A stretch of DNA of 64,000 nucleotides from Candidatus Zixiibacteriota bacterium (GCA_040752815.1 JBFMGC010000006.1:1-64000); one strand, 5' to 3'. Shown: positions 40,231 through 50,017, counted from the first letter of the stretch. Translations and numbers: made by a program. Notes: a model not told the origin generated them from the sequence alone.

Positions 40231-40439
40231 TCCACAAAGATGACGGCAATTAGAAACCGGGAAATGTCATGATTGTGAAGGTATCTGCATATAGTTGCTC
40301 AAAGCATGAACAAAGACATCCCGACAGCGATTGTTGCGTTGCAGTAAGTTGTTGTGCCACAGCGCACTGGCTGTTGGCATTGATCTTGCGTACTTTCCAG
40401 CCAGCAAAGTATACCTATTAGCCAAGATTGGACTTCGTT
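40231..40439. other. Short intergenic region
   Basis: ~210 bases before the PEP-CTERM protein; nothing distinctive seen. Confidence 0.3.
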
Positions 40440-41048
40440 GTGTTCAGGACAAAGTTGCTACTCCCCACCGTTATAGTACTCGCCATGCCTCTGGCTGCGG
40501 TCGCTGTGCCCCTGATGACCGAGACCATCACGCGTGACGTCTATGTCGCGTTCGATAACCACACCTACATGTACGTGTCTACGGTTGATTTCTACCAGAG
40601 CCAGCCGGATTCCTATTACGACGGCGTCTGGATCGGCAACGAGATCGGTTTGGATCAGTCGCTGGCCTGGCAGCATACCCTTCCGCCCGGATTGCAGGTT
40701 CCGCCCGATGCGGTAACCCGAGCCAAGCTCAAAATCGACGGCGAATACGTGGATATTCGCGGCAACCGGATCGCGATCGAGGATACTTGGGATTGGGACC
40801 CGCTTGAGTACCGTTGGCATGACAACAGCATTTATGATCTTGCGAGTGTCGATCAGGCCGGGTTCTGGAACGGCGGTTCCCTGGGAGTGCAGGTTTTCGC
40901 AGCCGAGGCTAACCTACGGCTCGACGAGGCAGTGCTTATGATGGATTACACCTACGCTTACTCCGCAGTGCCGGAGCCGGCCGGAGTGATCCTGCTGGGT
41001 CTGGGTCTGGTGGCGGGAGTAGTTTATCGCAAGGTCCATCACGCCTAA
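40440..41048 (+). CDS. Exported PEP-CTERM sorting-domain protein
   Basis: 202 residues from GTG 40440 (GGA eight bases upstream); a TTG four codons earlier is an alternative. Signal peptide near residues 1-25 (VIVLAMPLAAVAVP). The mature domain is Tyr/Trp/Asp-rich and beta-like. The C-terminus is a PEP-CTERM signal: VPEPAGVILLGLGLVAGVVYRK, with PEP, a membrane span and a basic tail, recognised by exosortase. No exosortase gene is in the window. Confidence 0.85.
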   Translation: MFRTKLLLPTVIVLAMPLAAVAVPLMTETITRDVYVAFDNHTYMYVSTVDFYQSQPDSYYDGVWIGNEIGLDQSLAWQHTLPPGLQVPPDAVTRAKLKIDGEYVDIRGNRIAIEDTWDWDPLEYRWHDNSIYDLASVDQAGFWNGGSLGVQVFAAEANLRLDEAVLMMDYTYAYSAVPEPAGVILLGLGLVAGVVYRKVHHA

Positions 41049-41070
41049 AGCGCAAGCAATAGAAGTTAAT

Positions 41071-41104
41071 GAGCGGTCGACCCCCGGGTCGGCCGCTTTT
41101 TTTT
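41071..41104 (+). terminator. Rho-independent terminator after PEP-CTERM gene
   Basis: GCGGTCGACCC/GGGTCGGCCGC stem with a CC loop and eight following T residues, 22 bases past the stop. Because amrS ends at 41122 on the other strand, only the plus-strand T-run argues for direction. Confidence 0.9.
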
Positions 41105-41121
41105 GGTTGCCACTCGGAGGT

Positions 41122-42225
41122 TTACACGAAATCGGCCGGGCGGACCGGAAGCCGTCGCGCTCCCCAGTTGCCCGGCTTCGGATCGAACCGTCCGGCGCAA
41201 GCCGCCCCGCATTGACGGCATCGCCCGCCCAAATCGAGATTCCATCCCAGCAGGTGGTACCAGTCGCGCTCCACCAACGCCGCCCCGCACTGATGACACG
41301 AAGTGGTCCCGCCATCCGTATCATGAACGTTCCCGGTATACGCGTAGCGGACGCCGTTGGCCAGCGCGATCCGCCGCGCGCGTGACAATGTCGACGGCGG
41401 CGTGGGCGGGTGGTCCATCAGCTTCCAGTCCGGATGAAACGCGGTGAAATGTATCGGCACATCGGGACCGAGCTCCTTGACCACCCATCTGGTCATGGCG
41501 TCAAACTCCTCGTCGGTGTCATTCTCGCCCGGGATCACCAGGTTGGTCAGCTCGAACCAGACATTGGTTTCATGCTTGAGATAAACCAGTGTATCCAGAA
41601 CCGGCTGCAGATGTCCGCCGGAGAGCTTGTGGTAGAACGTTTCGGTGAACGCTTTCAGGTCGACATTGGCAGCATCCATGACGCTGAAAAACTCCGGGCG
41701 CGCCTCGGCCGTGATGTAACCGGCGGTGACGGCAACCGTCATGACCCCCAACCGATGACAGGCCCGGGCGACTTCGACCGCGTATTCCAGGAAAACAACC
41801 GGATCGTTGTACGTGAACGCGACCGAGCGGCAGCCCAGGCTGCGCGCGGCCTGGGCGATCATCTCCGGCGTGGCTTCCTCGGCGCGGTGATCGACATCGC
41901 GGGCAGTGCTGATATCCCAGTTCTGGCAGAACTTGCACTTGAGATTGCAGCCGGCGGTGCCGAACGAAAGCACCGCGCTGCCGGGATAGAAGTGATTGAG
42001 CGGTTTTTTCTCGATGGGATCGACACAAAAGCCGGTGGAGCGGCCGAAAGTGGTGAGCAGCATCTGCTCGCCCTGCCTCATGCGGACAAAGCAGACGCCG
42101 CGCTGTCCGTCTTTCAACTGACAGGCGCGAGGGCAGAGATCGCACCGCAGCCGGCCGTCATCGAGACGGGACCAGTATCGGGCCGGTACCAGACGATCAT
42201 CGGCAGTGTCTTTGATTCCATCCAT
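41122..42225 (-). CDS. amrS: AmmeMemoRadiSam-system radical SAM enzyme
   Basis: 367 residues. The radical SAM cluster motif CNLKCKFC occurs near residue 94. The N-terminal CDLCPRACQLKDGQRGVC, the GFCVDPIEKKPLNHFYPGS segment and the LIPGENDTDEEF and PIHFTAFHPDWKL motifs identify the AmrS / PflA-like subfamily. Two C-terminal zinc-ribbon-like CxxC pairs (CHQC, CRQC) are present. In most genomes it accompanies Memo and AmmeR proteins; neither is visible beside it here. Substrate unknown. Confidence 0.92.
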   Translation of the reverse strand: MDGIKDTADDRLVPARYWSRLDDGRLRCDLCPRACQLKDGQRGVCFVRMRQGEQMLLTTFGRSTGFCVDPIEKKPLNHFYPGSAVLSFGTAGCNLKCKFCQNWDISTARDVDHRAEEATPEMIAQAARSLGCRSVAFTYNDPVVFLEYAVEVARACHRLGVMTVAVTAGYITAEARPEFFSVMDAANVDLKAFTETFYHKLSGGHLQPVLDTLVYLKHETNVWFELTNLVIPGENDTDEEFDAMTRWVVKELGPDVPIHFTAFHPDWKLMDHPPTPPSTLSRARRIALANGVRYAYTGNVHDTDGGTTSCHQCGAALVERDWYHLLGWNLDLGGRCRQCGAACAGRFDPKPGNWGARRLPVRPADFV

Positions 42226-42665
42226 AACGGCTGACCTCCGGCGCTTGGGCCGCCGGCGCAGGTGGGATCGCGAGTTGCCGTCCTTCTACCTATGATACGT
42301 ATGCGCGGGGCGAAACGTCAAGAGCAGGTGTTCGGGCGGGGTGGAGCCCTCATTGGCGTGCGCGGCAGACGACTCATTATGGTGCACCGCAGACCTCCCG
42401 GTCTGCCCGGTGTCGCTTCAAGGGGCAGACGAGGAGAGGCCGTCCCAAATCAACCTATGGGACAGCCTCAGGACGTCTGCCGCCCACGGAAATGAGGACG
42501 TCTGCCGCCCACGGAAACACTCCCCAAGGGGTGGGCCACCTCGATTGGCAGAATGGCCGATTGCTCGCTGACGCGAACAATCCCAGGATTCTGCCCTACA
42601 GTTGTCTCACCCCCCGCCCGCAAGCGGGTGGGCCACCGGTCGAGTCCCCGTTCGAAACCGGCATA
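42226..42665. repeat. Repeat-rich intergenic region
   Basis: Holds a short palindrome GAGGCCGTCCC...GGGACAGCCTC (42436-42469) resembling fused ends of the 53806 element, two copies of CGTCTGCCGCCCACGG (~42475-42490 and ~42498-42514), palindromic units with GTGGGCCACC (42520-42540) and GCCCGCAAGCGGGTGGGCCACC (42611-42638, near the 42609 start), and the 53-base repeat copy 2. No gene is called. Confidence 0.75.
42547..42599 (+). repeat. 53-base palindromic repeat, copy 2
   Basis: Same length and ends as 37358-37410 (GGCAGAAT...GATTCTGCCCTAC). Confidence 0.85.
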
Positions 42666-42697
42666 ATAAAACAACCCCCCGGTCGAAACCGGGGGGT
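42666..42697 (-). terminator. Rho-independent terminator of the dockerin-protein gene
   Basis: On the minus strand CCCCCCGGT, TTCG-like loop and ACCGGGGGG are followed by TTGTTTTATTAT, ~70 bases after the stop at 42766. Confidence 0.85.
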
Positions 42698-42765
42698 TGC
42701 TGATTCACAGAACGACTTCGGTTCTGCGCTCATCCGGCATCACTACGCCGGAGGAACCGAACGCC

Positions 42766-45537
42766 TTACGGCATGCAGTTCAGCGGGCCACCGTTGTAGG
42801 CAGCTTCCACCAGCGCGACGACGTCAGCAAGAGTGATGAAGCCGTCACCGTCGATGTCAGCTCTCTGATAGAAATCAGGAGCCGGGCCGGCACCCTGGTA
42901 CCAGGCCCACAGGAACGCGATGTCAGTAGCATCAACGTTGCCATCGATGTTGAAGTCACCGCACTCCAGATCATAGACCTGCAGCAGGTAGTCTTCGACT
43001 TCACCCCAGGTCTTGTTGCCGCACGGAGCGTTGCCGCCGTCAGCAGCGTTGGCGATGCGGACGCGCATTATGGTGGTACCAGTTGCGCCGCCGCCAGGGC
43101 CTTGAGCCGCCATGGGCACGCTGACCGTACCGACCATGTCGGGACCGACACGGCTAAGGGTGGTGCGCTCGAAGGTCTCGGTCTGATTGGCCGCGAAACC
43201 GGAGTTCTGGTTCCAGTCGACCCAGACGTCCATCGAGTCACCGGAGCCAAGGGCGCCGCCGCCCGTCCGGCCGTAACGCACGGTCAGGGTGTAGTCGAAG
43301 CCGCGATAAACCTTGCCGCCCGTCACAGCGGTGAAGTCCTGATAGGCCATACAGCCGCTGGTGGCCGGCGGGGCAGGGTTCTGAATCGCAGCAAAGGTGA
43401 CACGGTCAATCCAGGTAGCTCCAGCCACGGGCGGGCAGGAGTTCGGGTTGCCGGACGCCGCGCAGTACACGCAAGGCGCTGCTATCGCCCTGAAGTTCAC
43501 CCGGAATTCATCGACGTGCCAGGGGGTAGGATCACCCGTGGCGTTACCGCCGATTGAGTACCGGTCCGCACCCCAGTAATAATCACCGGGAATCACTGCC
43601 CGGTAGACCCAGGCAAACTGCCTGTCATGAGTGGTCGGGAAGCCAAACGCCTGGCATCTCGTGGTCGACAAGATTCTGACAGCGGGGTAGAACGTCACAT
43701 AGGCGCCGTCGCACGGGCAGCCGGTAAACATCGGCACGTACGACGTGGGTATGTTGTAGAGCGAGCCATCAATCGTACCGCACATGTTGACCTCGAGGGT
43801 ATCAGCGCAGTAGGCCGTGGAGATGGCGTACCAGACGTTCACCTCGTACGGGCGGGGCAGCGTCGGGAGGCAGTCCCAACCGCCCCAGGCGGTAGTCTGA
43901 GCCGTGAAGGACGTCAGGGAGCCATCGCCGGCAACCACCGCCGGCACCAGGCCGGAGCAGCCGTCGTTGGCCGGACGAATCGAGGTCGGGAAGACTTCGA
44001 TATCCAGCTCGCCGACGCCCATACCGAATGCGGAGCAATCGCCGTAGTCAGGATCGCCCTCGATAAACCAGCCGCCCATACGAATCAAGAACCGATCGCC
44101 GGTCTGACAGGGTACTTCGGCGAACGGCGGGCCACCGCCGACACCGCAACCGTCATCAGAACAGCCGCTGGCTATCGACTCTCTCGGATTGACCGAGAGG
44201 CACTCGTCACCGGCATACACCATGCAGCGGTGATCGGCCGAGCCGTCGCAGAAGCTGATCCGAGCATAACCGTCGGCATCGGCTTCCCAGACGTACCAGA
44301 CGTCAGCGCAAATCTCAGACGGGTCTGCGGTGGCGCACAGGTCGACTCCGGGGCCGTCACGAGTGGCGTTCACGTTGTGAACGAAGTGGTCGGTTACCGT
44401 GCCGACAAGGAGGTCTTCAGCGTCAGCGCAGTCGTCGTTGTACAGTGGTAGCTCCGCCACTGAAGCGGTCAACGTGCCCTGCATGCCATCGCACCAATCG
44501 AAGATCTCGATTATGGTGGTCTGACCGGCAAGAAGAACCGCGCCGCAGGTGAATGGGCCGACATCGGCACATTCCTCACCCGGGGTGGCGGTATAGCCGT
44601 AGCAGGTGGCGCCTGCGTAGCAGACGACGCCAGTGGCTATACCCAGGAAGCCGGTGTTCGGCACGGTGCCGTCATCGCAGAATTCAAACGTATAGAATCC
44701 AGTCGCCAGAGCGGTGAATTCATAGTAGAATGCACCAGCATTCAGACCGGTGGCATCCGGGTAGCCGCAGAAGCCCAGGGTCATATCGACCGGCCAACTG
44801 GCAGTCTCGGGAATGTTCGAAGTCGGGAGCTGGATTGGGAGCGGTGCCTCGCAAACCGTACCCGGAGCGAACAAGTCTACGAAAAGTTCGTAAACGTCCG
44901 CCTGGGCTGCGTTCCAGCCGCCTATGACGATGAAGTACGTTAGGCCGGAGCTTACAGGCGCGGTCAGTTCAGAGGCATAGCTCGGGCAGCCGTCGTCATT
45001 GCAGCCCACTTCAGTGAGGCTGACTGACTCGACGACCCACACTCTGCTATCGAGCAGAGTGCCAGGCTGGCAGGTCGAAACAAACAGCATCCCGTCACTA
45101 GCCGCCGTGTAGGAATACACGACGTCTGGGGCACCATGAGCACCGCCAGACGCAGCCCGGCAGGCTTCCGACGAGTTGTAGTCATAGGCGAAGCCGACGG
45201 TCGTACCCATGTCGCTGTACGGCACCGCCGGGATCACAGTAGCCAGGGCGTAGGTGTCGCCGCCGCCGTTCGCGGACAGAGCAGCTTTGGGGCGTTCGCC
45301 ACGAACGGCACCCTGGTAGCTCTGACCGTCGGTCGCCAAGCGGTCACCCTCGCGCACTTTCACTGCTTCCTTGACCACAACGTCCTCGGACGGAAGCGGA
45401 ACACCGAACTCGTCCTCAGTTATGCGTGAGAGTCCCAGTTTTCTGGAATCTGCCGCGGCCTGACCTATCATCATGATACAAAAGGCCAGAGCCAAGACAG
45501 CAAAAACCGGAACATAGCTCTTTCTTAGATTGGTCAT
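42766..45537 (-). CDS. Large secreted protein with GEVED region and C-terminal dockerin
   Basis: 923 residues. Signal peptide 1-29 (IGQAAAD). The body is cysteine-containing, Thr/Ser/Gly-rich, with repeated pre-peptidase-like or beta-sandwich modules (SYTAASDGMLFVSTCQPGT, YVWEADADGYARISFCDGS). Near residue 830 is the GEVEDYLLQV motif of the GEVED domain. The final ~65 residues are a type I dockerin: two calcium-binding loops (DFNIDGNVDATDIAFLW and DIDGDGFITLADVVALV). No catalytic motif seen. Likely an extracellular surface or cell-envelope structural protein. Ends with a hairpin terminator. Confidence 0.9.
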   Translation of the reverse strand: MTNLRKSYVPVFAVLALAFCIMMIGQAAADSRKLGLSRITEDEFGVPLPSEDVVVKEAVKVREGDRLATDGQSYQGAVRGERPKAALSANGGGDTYALATVIPAVPYSDMGTTVGFAYDYNSSEACRAASGGAHGAPDVVYSYTAASDGMLFVSTCQPGTLLDSRVWVVESVSLTEVGCNDDGCPSYASELTAPVSSGLTYFIVIGGWNAAQADVYELFVDLFAPGTVCEAPLPIQLPTSNIPETASWPVDMTLGFCGYPDATGLNAGAFYYEFTALATGFYTFEFCDDGTVPNTGFLGIATGVVCYAGATCYGYTATPGEECADVGPFTCGAVLLAGQTTIIEIFDWCDGMQGTLTASVAELPLYNDDCADAEDLLVGTVTDHFVHNVNATRDGPGVDLCATADPSEICADVWYVWEADADGYARISFCDGSADHRCMVYAGDECLSVNPRESIASGCSDDGCGVGGGPPFAEVPCQTGDRFLIRMGGWFIEGDPDYGDCSAFGMGVGELDIEVFPTSIRPANDGCSGLVPAVVAGDGSLTSFTAQTTAWGGWDCLPTLPRPYEVNVWYAISTAYCADTLEVNMCGTIDGSLYNIPTSYVPMFTGCPCDGAYVTFYPAVRILSTTRCQAFGFPTTHDRQFAWVYRAVIPGDYYWGADRYSIGGNATGDPTPWHVDEFRVNFRAIAAPCVYCAASGNPNSCPPVAGATWIDRVTFAAIQNPAPPATSGCMAYQDFTAVTGGKVYRGFDYTLTVRYGRTGGGALGSGDSMDVWVDWNQNSGFAANQTETFERTTLSRVGPDMVGTVSVPMAAQGPGGGATGTTIMRVRIANAADGGNAPCGNKTWGEVEDYLLQVYDLECGDFNIDGNVDATDIAFLWAWYQGAGPAPDFYQRADIDGDGFITLADVVALVEAAYNGGPLNCMP

Positions 45538-46041
45538 TTCGTTACCTCGTTAAAGCTTAGACAACTAAATCTGCTGTTATCCGAATCGGACCGGCCGGGA
45601 CACCCGCAGGTGTTGATGCCAGAGGTTTCGCCACCGCAACACTCGAGCCGGCAGGCGCCGCCATCGGCGCCGCAAGGCACGCAGTCGATGCTGGCGTTTA
45701 CCTCGGCGCATTGGCCGAAATCGACGTCAAAGAGGACATGGCGTCCCTCTTGGATTACCACTTCCGTCCACCCAGCAATATCAACTGGCGTGGTGGTGCT
45801 CCAGGGTACAGTGGCCACCGACTGCCGGGGAGCACGACCGCTTGCGCATACCAGACCGACGAGCGACCATTCCGGGAATGCTCCCGCAACGGACGGGTCG
45901 GCCCAATAGGGCGCGAAACCGGTGTGTTCCGCCTGTCGCTGACCGCGCGACCAGGCAGCAGGTATATCGGAAACCCTCTGACGGGTCAGCCAATCCGACG
46001 ATGAATAACACGATAGTCGTAAAAACATGTATGGTCTCCAC
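45534..46041 (-). pseudogene. Possible decayed secreted-protein gene
   Basis: A frame beginning at ATG 46041 starts like a signal peptide (METIHVFTTIVLFIVGLADPSEG), while a different frame over 45534-45900 has codon use like a real gene and a Cys-rich tail (SIDCVPCGADGG, CRLECCGG) ending exactly at the start of the dockerin protein gene (TGA four bases into the ATG). One frameshift would join them. No family is recognised, so this is only a suggestion. Confidence 0.25.
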
Positions 46042-46708
46042 CCTGAAAAATAACCCGGACCTTGCGCCAGAGCGTCATGATTACCAAACCAGCCGGTTAG
46101 GGCGGTCATGCGGCAACCCGACGGAGCCTCATATTGTCTAGGGAAGGTCGAGACTACTACTCTGGTCCTGTCCATACGGGCTACTTCCGGGAACTGGAGT
46201 TGAGAGCCGACGCCGTAACGTCGCTCATATTAGTCGTGTAATTCTTAACTTCCGAACCCATAATGATCAGATCGATCGTTGACGTTTCCTCCAAGTGAGG
46301 TCATGCGAAACTTCTCGCAATCGCTCAGTTAAAGTGATGGGCAGGAAGATGGAATTTTGAAAGAAGTTGCTAAACTCGGCTTCGGACTGTGTGCCTTCTC
46401 GTCCTCCGCCAGATCATCACTCCGACCTGACTTCCGGACAATACTTACACACCAACCTTAAACCAAGGCTGTGTCTTTAGCAGTGAGCTTAGATCCTGAA
46501 GAGAGTAATTACGTCGTCGTCACCAAACCACTTTGGGCTCTCGGGCTCAGCGACAACTCAAACACGCTCAGGAATCAAGATACGCGTGGGGGCTGATTTG
46601 TCAAGGGTATTTTGTTACCATTTTGGCATTTTTTTCCGGTCTGGGGGGGGTGCGGGCCGGCTTTCAACTTGACACCCCCGCCCTCCCGCACCCTTCTTGG
46701 GCAGGGAT
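46042..46708. other. Intergenic region, no gene seen
   Basis: 667 bases between the dockerin-protein region and the Rad50-like ATPase. G-run and C-rich tracts (46640-46690), no credible gene, no SbcD-like nuclease gene. Confidence 0.5.
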
Positions 46709-49117
46709 ATGAGACTCCACTCGCTGGCAATCGATAACTTCAGGGTGCTCAGACAGACCCGGCTGCAGTTCTCCGACCAGGTGATCGGGATCATCGGCCC
46801 GAACGGGGCCGGCAAGTCAAGTATTGTCGAGGCGATTGCCTGGGCGCTCTACGGCACCAAGGTGGCACGCTCGGTCAAGGAGGAAATCCGATCCACGTAC
46901 GCCGAGGAGGGCGCCGACTGCCAGGTGGCGCTCGAGTTCGCTATCGGGCGGGAGCATTATCGGCTGGAGCGGAGTCTGGTGGGGCGCACGGAGCGAAGCG
47001 AGGTGGTGCTCTACCGCGGCGGAGAGCGCGAATCGGCCGGGACGGTAGATACCGAAAAGTACGTCACTCAGTTGCTGGGTCTGGATTGGCACGGCTTCCG
47101 AACTTCGTTTCTGGCGCGGCAGCAGGAGCTGAATGCGTTGGCAGATAAGACCCCCGGCGAGCGGCGGGACTTTCTGGCGGGGATGCTGGGTATCGACAGG
47201 CTGGATCGGGCGATCAAGCTGGTCAAGGACGACCGCAAGGCGTCCGAGCAGGCGGCCCAGATACTCGGCCCGCAGGTGGCGATGGTCGACCGGGTAGAAG
47301 ACGAGCTGAAAGCGCTTCGGGAGCATGCTGGTGTGCTTGAACAGCAGCAGGTTGGCGCGTTGGGAGCACGCGACCGGGCCGAGCGGGAACATGCCCAGGC
47401 ACAGGCTCACTCTCGGGAGCACGACGCGAAACAAACGGCGTGCTCCCGGCTTCAGCCGCAATTGGCGGCGGCGCGCCAGAGCGCGGAGCATCTGGCGAGG
47501 GCACTGGGTGAGCTTCGGGCGCGCGAGACAAAACTGGCCGCTGCCAAAGACTGGTTGGCGGCCCTCGAGCCGGAGCTTGCCCCGCTGGAAAATCTTCGCG
47601 CCGAACTCGAAAACCTCAATCGCCGTCGGGAAGCCGCGGCACAGCGGGCAGCGCTGGACGAGCAGGTGGCCGTGCACAAGCGCGAACTTAGCAAGACCGA
47701 GCAGGACGTGGCCGAGGCTCGGAAGGCGCTCGACGTGGTCGAGCAATTCTTGAAGGAAATCCCTTCTGATCTGGCGGCACTGATTGAATATGTCAGCGCC
47801 GATCTCGAGGAAGCGCGGAGGCAGTGGTCCAACCAGAAGGCGTTGCTTGCCGCCGACGAGAAGACAGCTGGCCAGTTGCGCGAGCAGTTGGAGTCGATTA
47901 AGCAGGTGGGGCCAGACGCGGTTTGCGAAAGGTGCCATCGGCCGTTCGGCGACGATCTCCCACAGATTCAGAAACACCTGGCGGAAGAACTCGAGGCGCT
48001 CGAAGAAGCATGCGCCCAGCACAGACAGAATCTGCAGGCCCATCTTGACAGGGGCGCTGCGCTGAAGAAAGAGTTCGACCGACTGCAGCAGCTCGACCGC
48101 CGGCGTGGCGAAAACGAGGTCAGATTGAAGGGGCTGCAGGAACAGGCCGACCGGCTGGCCGAGCAGAGTCGCAGACTCACGTCGCAGATCACCAAACTCG
48201 AAGGTCAGATGGCGGCGCTGGGGGATACCGCGTTTGATCCGGTGCGGCATCGCGAGGTGTTCGAAAAGGTGAAGAAGCTCGAGGCGATCAATACTGAGGT
48301 AGTCGGACTCAGGGGCGAGCTGAAGGCGCTGCCGGAACTAGTCGAATCGGTTGCGAAGACGTCCGAGCAGGCGTCGCAGGCGAAAGCGGAGGTCGCGCAA
48401 CTCGAGCAGGAATTGCAGGCAATCGGATTCGATCAACGGGCGTACGATGAGGCGGCGAATCGCCAGAGAGAGGCCCAACTACGGTTAGATGAGGCGAATC
48501 GAGCGCACCAGGAGATCGTCACCAAACTTGAGATAACGCGGCGGGATATCGCGCATAAAGAGGCAGAGCTCGCGCGACTGGCGGAGATCGGCAAGCAGCT
48601 CGAGGAAAGCCGCGACAACCAGTACTACGCCGAAAAGCTGGTCAACCTGTTTGGCGATTTTCGTAAATACACGATCAGCCGTATTCGGCCCCGCCTGGCG
48701 GAGCTGTCCAGCCAGTTGATGGTCGAGATGAGCGGCGGGAGGTACTCGCTGGTGGAGCTTGACGAAGACTACAATCTGCAGGTCATGGACAACGGCGAAT
48801 ACTTCGGTATCGACCGGTTCTCCGGCGGCGAGAAGGACCTGGCGTCGCTCTGCCTTCGGCTGGCGATTTCGCTCGCGTTGACCGAGTCGGCCGGGCTGGA
48901 TAGCTCCTTCATTATATTAGATGAAGTTTTCGGTTCGCAGGACGCGGGCCGCCGGGACCTGATTTTCGAGTCTTTGGCGAATCTGAAAGCGCGCTTCCCG
49001 CAGATGCTGCTAATCACGCATCTTGACGAGCTCAAGCACAAGGTGGAAACGCTGGTCGAACTGGTTCCGCAGCCGGGCGGATGGTCCGAGGTGAGGTTAA
49101 ATGGGGAAGCGGTCTAA
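46709..49117 (+). CDS. Rad50/SbcC-like zinc-hook ATPase
   Basis: 802 residues from ATG 46709 (an in-frame TTG lies four codons upstream). N-terminal SMC-like ATPase half: Walker A GPNGAGKSS (residues 30-38) and a Q-loop with FLARQQELNAL. Long coiled-coil arms surround a CERC (Cys406, Cys409) at the middle, matching the zinc hook. The C-terminal half has signature SGGEKDLASLCLRL (~705) and Walker B IILDEVFGSQD (~735). Such proteins hold DNA ends with a Mre11/SbcD nuclease. Here no sbcD lies upstream; instead a membrane-anchored SNase overlaps the end by 17 bases. Confidence 0.9.
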   Translation: MRLHSLAIDNFRVLRQTRLQFSDQVIGIIGPNGAGKSSIVEAIAWALYGTKVARSVKEEIRSTYAEEGADCQVALEFAIGREHYRLERSLVGRTERSEVVLYRGGERESAGTVDTEKYVTQLLGLDWHGFRTSFLARQQELNALADKTPGERRDFLAGMLGIDRLDRAIKLVKDDRKASEQAAQILGPQVAMVDRVEDELKALREHAGVLEQQQVGALGARDRAEREHAQAQAHSREHDAKQTACSRLQPQLAAARQSAEHLARALGELRARETKLAAAKDWLAALEPELAPLENLRAELENLNRRREAAAQRAALDEQVAVHKRELSKTEQDVAEARKALDVVEQFLKEIPSDLAALIEYVSADLEEARRQWSNQKALLAADEKTAGQLREQLESIKQVGPDAVCERCHRPFGDDLPQIQKHLAEELEALEEACAQHRQNLQAHLDRGAALKKEFDRLQQLDRRRGENEVRLKGLQEQADRLAEQSRRLTSQITKLEGQMAALGDTAFDPVRHREVFEKVKKLEAINTEVVGLRGELKALPELVESVAKTSEQASQAKAEVAQLEQELQAIGFDQRAYDEAANRQREAQLRLDEANRAHQEIVTKLEITRRDIAHKEAELARLAEIGKQLEESRDNQYYAEKLVNLFGDFRKYTISRIRPRLAELSSQLMVEMSGGRYSLVELDEDYNLQVMDNGEYFGIDRFSGGEKDLASLCLRLAISLALTESAGLDSSFIILDEVFGSQDAGRRDLIFESLANLKARFPQMLLITHLDELKHKVETLVELVPQPGGWSEVRLNGEAV

Positions 49118-49763
49118 GCGGGCGCGCAGGCGGCTGGTCTCGATCGCGTTTGTGATCGTGGTGGCCGTGCTCATCCTGGTCTTCCGCCTGGTGGAACAGA
49201 TCGGGCCGGAGAAGGGACCGGAGGATCGGTTTGTGGTGGTGCGGGTTCTCGACGGCGACACGATGGAACTTCAGGGCGGGGACCGGCTCAGGCTTTTGGC
49301 TATCGATACTCCGGAGAAAAGCGAGCCGTTTCACGATCAGGCTGCCGGGCTCTTGTCCCGACTCGCGCTTCGCCGGACGGCTTCAGTCGAGTACGCCAAC
49401 CAGCGGCGCGATAAATACGGTCGGCTGCTGGGATACATGTATATCGACACGTTATTCGTCAATCGGACGATAATCGACAGCGGCTACGGGTATGTGTATC
49501 TGTTCGACGACAACGAGCTGAACAGCGAATATGTGCGTACGCTGCTGGCGGCGCAGCGGTCGGCGATCGAAAGGCGAGTCGGGCTCTGGTCGCTACAGCA
49601 CGAGCCGGAACCGCGATATATCAATACTCAGGGATCGTTTCGGCTGCACCGGCCGGGGTGTCGTTCGCTCGGTGAGCTCAAGCCGGGGCGGTATCAGGAG
49701 TTTCCGACACGAGAAGAAGGTCTGGCGACCGGTCTATCGCCTTGCCGCAATTGCAAGCCGTAG
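49101..49763 (+). CDS. Membrane-anchored SNase-fold (thermonuclease) protein
   Basis: 220 residues. N-terminal basic residues and one membrane segment (residues ~12-30) are followed by a staphylococcal-nuclease domain: VRVLDGDTMEL (~47-56), RLRLLAIDTPE (Arg and Glu catalytic-type pair), and QRRDKYGRLLGYMYI with a third Arg. The C-terminal ~45 residues have LHRPGCRSL and CRNCKP, a possible zinc-binding tail seen in some bacterial nucleases. Predicted to cut DNA or RNA outside the cytoplasmic face. Overlaps the ATPase gene by 17 bases, so expression is coupled. Confidence 0.9.
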   Translation: MGKRSKRARRRLVSIAFVIVVAVLILVFRLVEQIGPEKGPEDRFVVVRVLDGDTMELQGGDRLRLLAIDTPEKSEPFHDQAAGLLSRLALRRTASVEYANQRRDKYGRLLGYMYIDTLFVNRTIIDSGYGYVYLFDDNELNSEYVRTLLAAQRSAIERRVGLWSLQHEPEPRYINTQGSFRLHRPGCRSLGELKPGRYQEFPTREEGLATGLSPCRNCKP

Positions 49764-50017
49764 GTTCGGGGCCGTTCGACGGCTGATATCGTGGGCGGCA
49801 GACCTCCCAGTCTGCCCCTTCGAGATCTTTCTTCGATACATGGGCAGACGAGTCCCCGCCGTCGGCGCGCCGTGCACGGAAATCTTTGGGCGAGGCGCAT
49901 CTCAGTCCCACCCGCAAGCGGGTGGGACACCGAGGTTTTGTGTTGCGTAGCGAACGTGGTAGACGAGGACGTCCACCACGCACCCAATCCCAAACGCAAG
50001 CGGGTGGGCCGGCGGGG
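49764..50017. repeat. Palindromic-repeat intergenic region
   Basis: Contains GCAGACCTCCCAGTCTGCCC (as near 42388), a CCCACCCGCAAGCGGGTGGG unit (49906-49926, followed by GACACCGAGG) and another CGCAAGCGGGTGGGCC unit (49993-50010). No gene. Confidence 0.8.

Noticed and set aside
46817-48250. Long open frame on the minus strand opposite the Rad50-like gene
   Set aside because: Runs entirely antisense to a well-supported gene, Leu/Arg/Pro-rich, no start signal; typical shadow in G+C-rich DNA.
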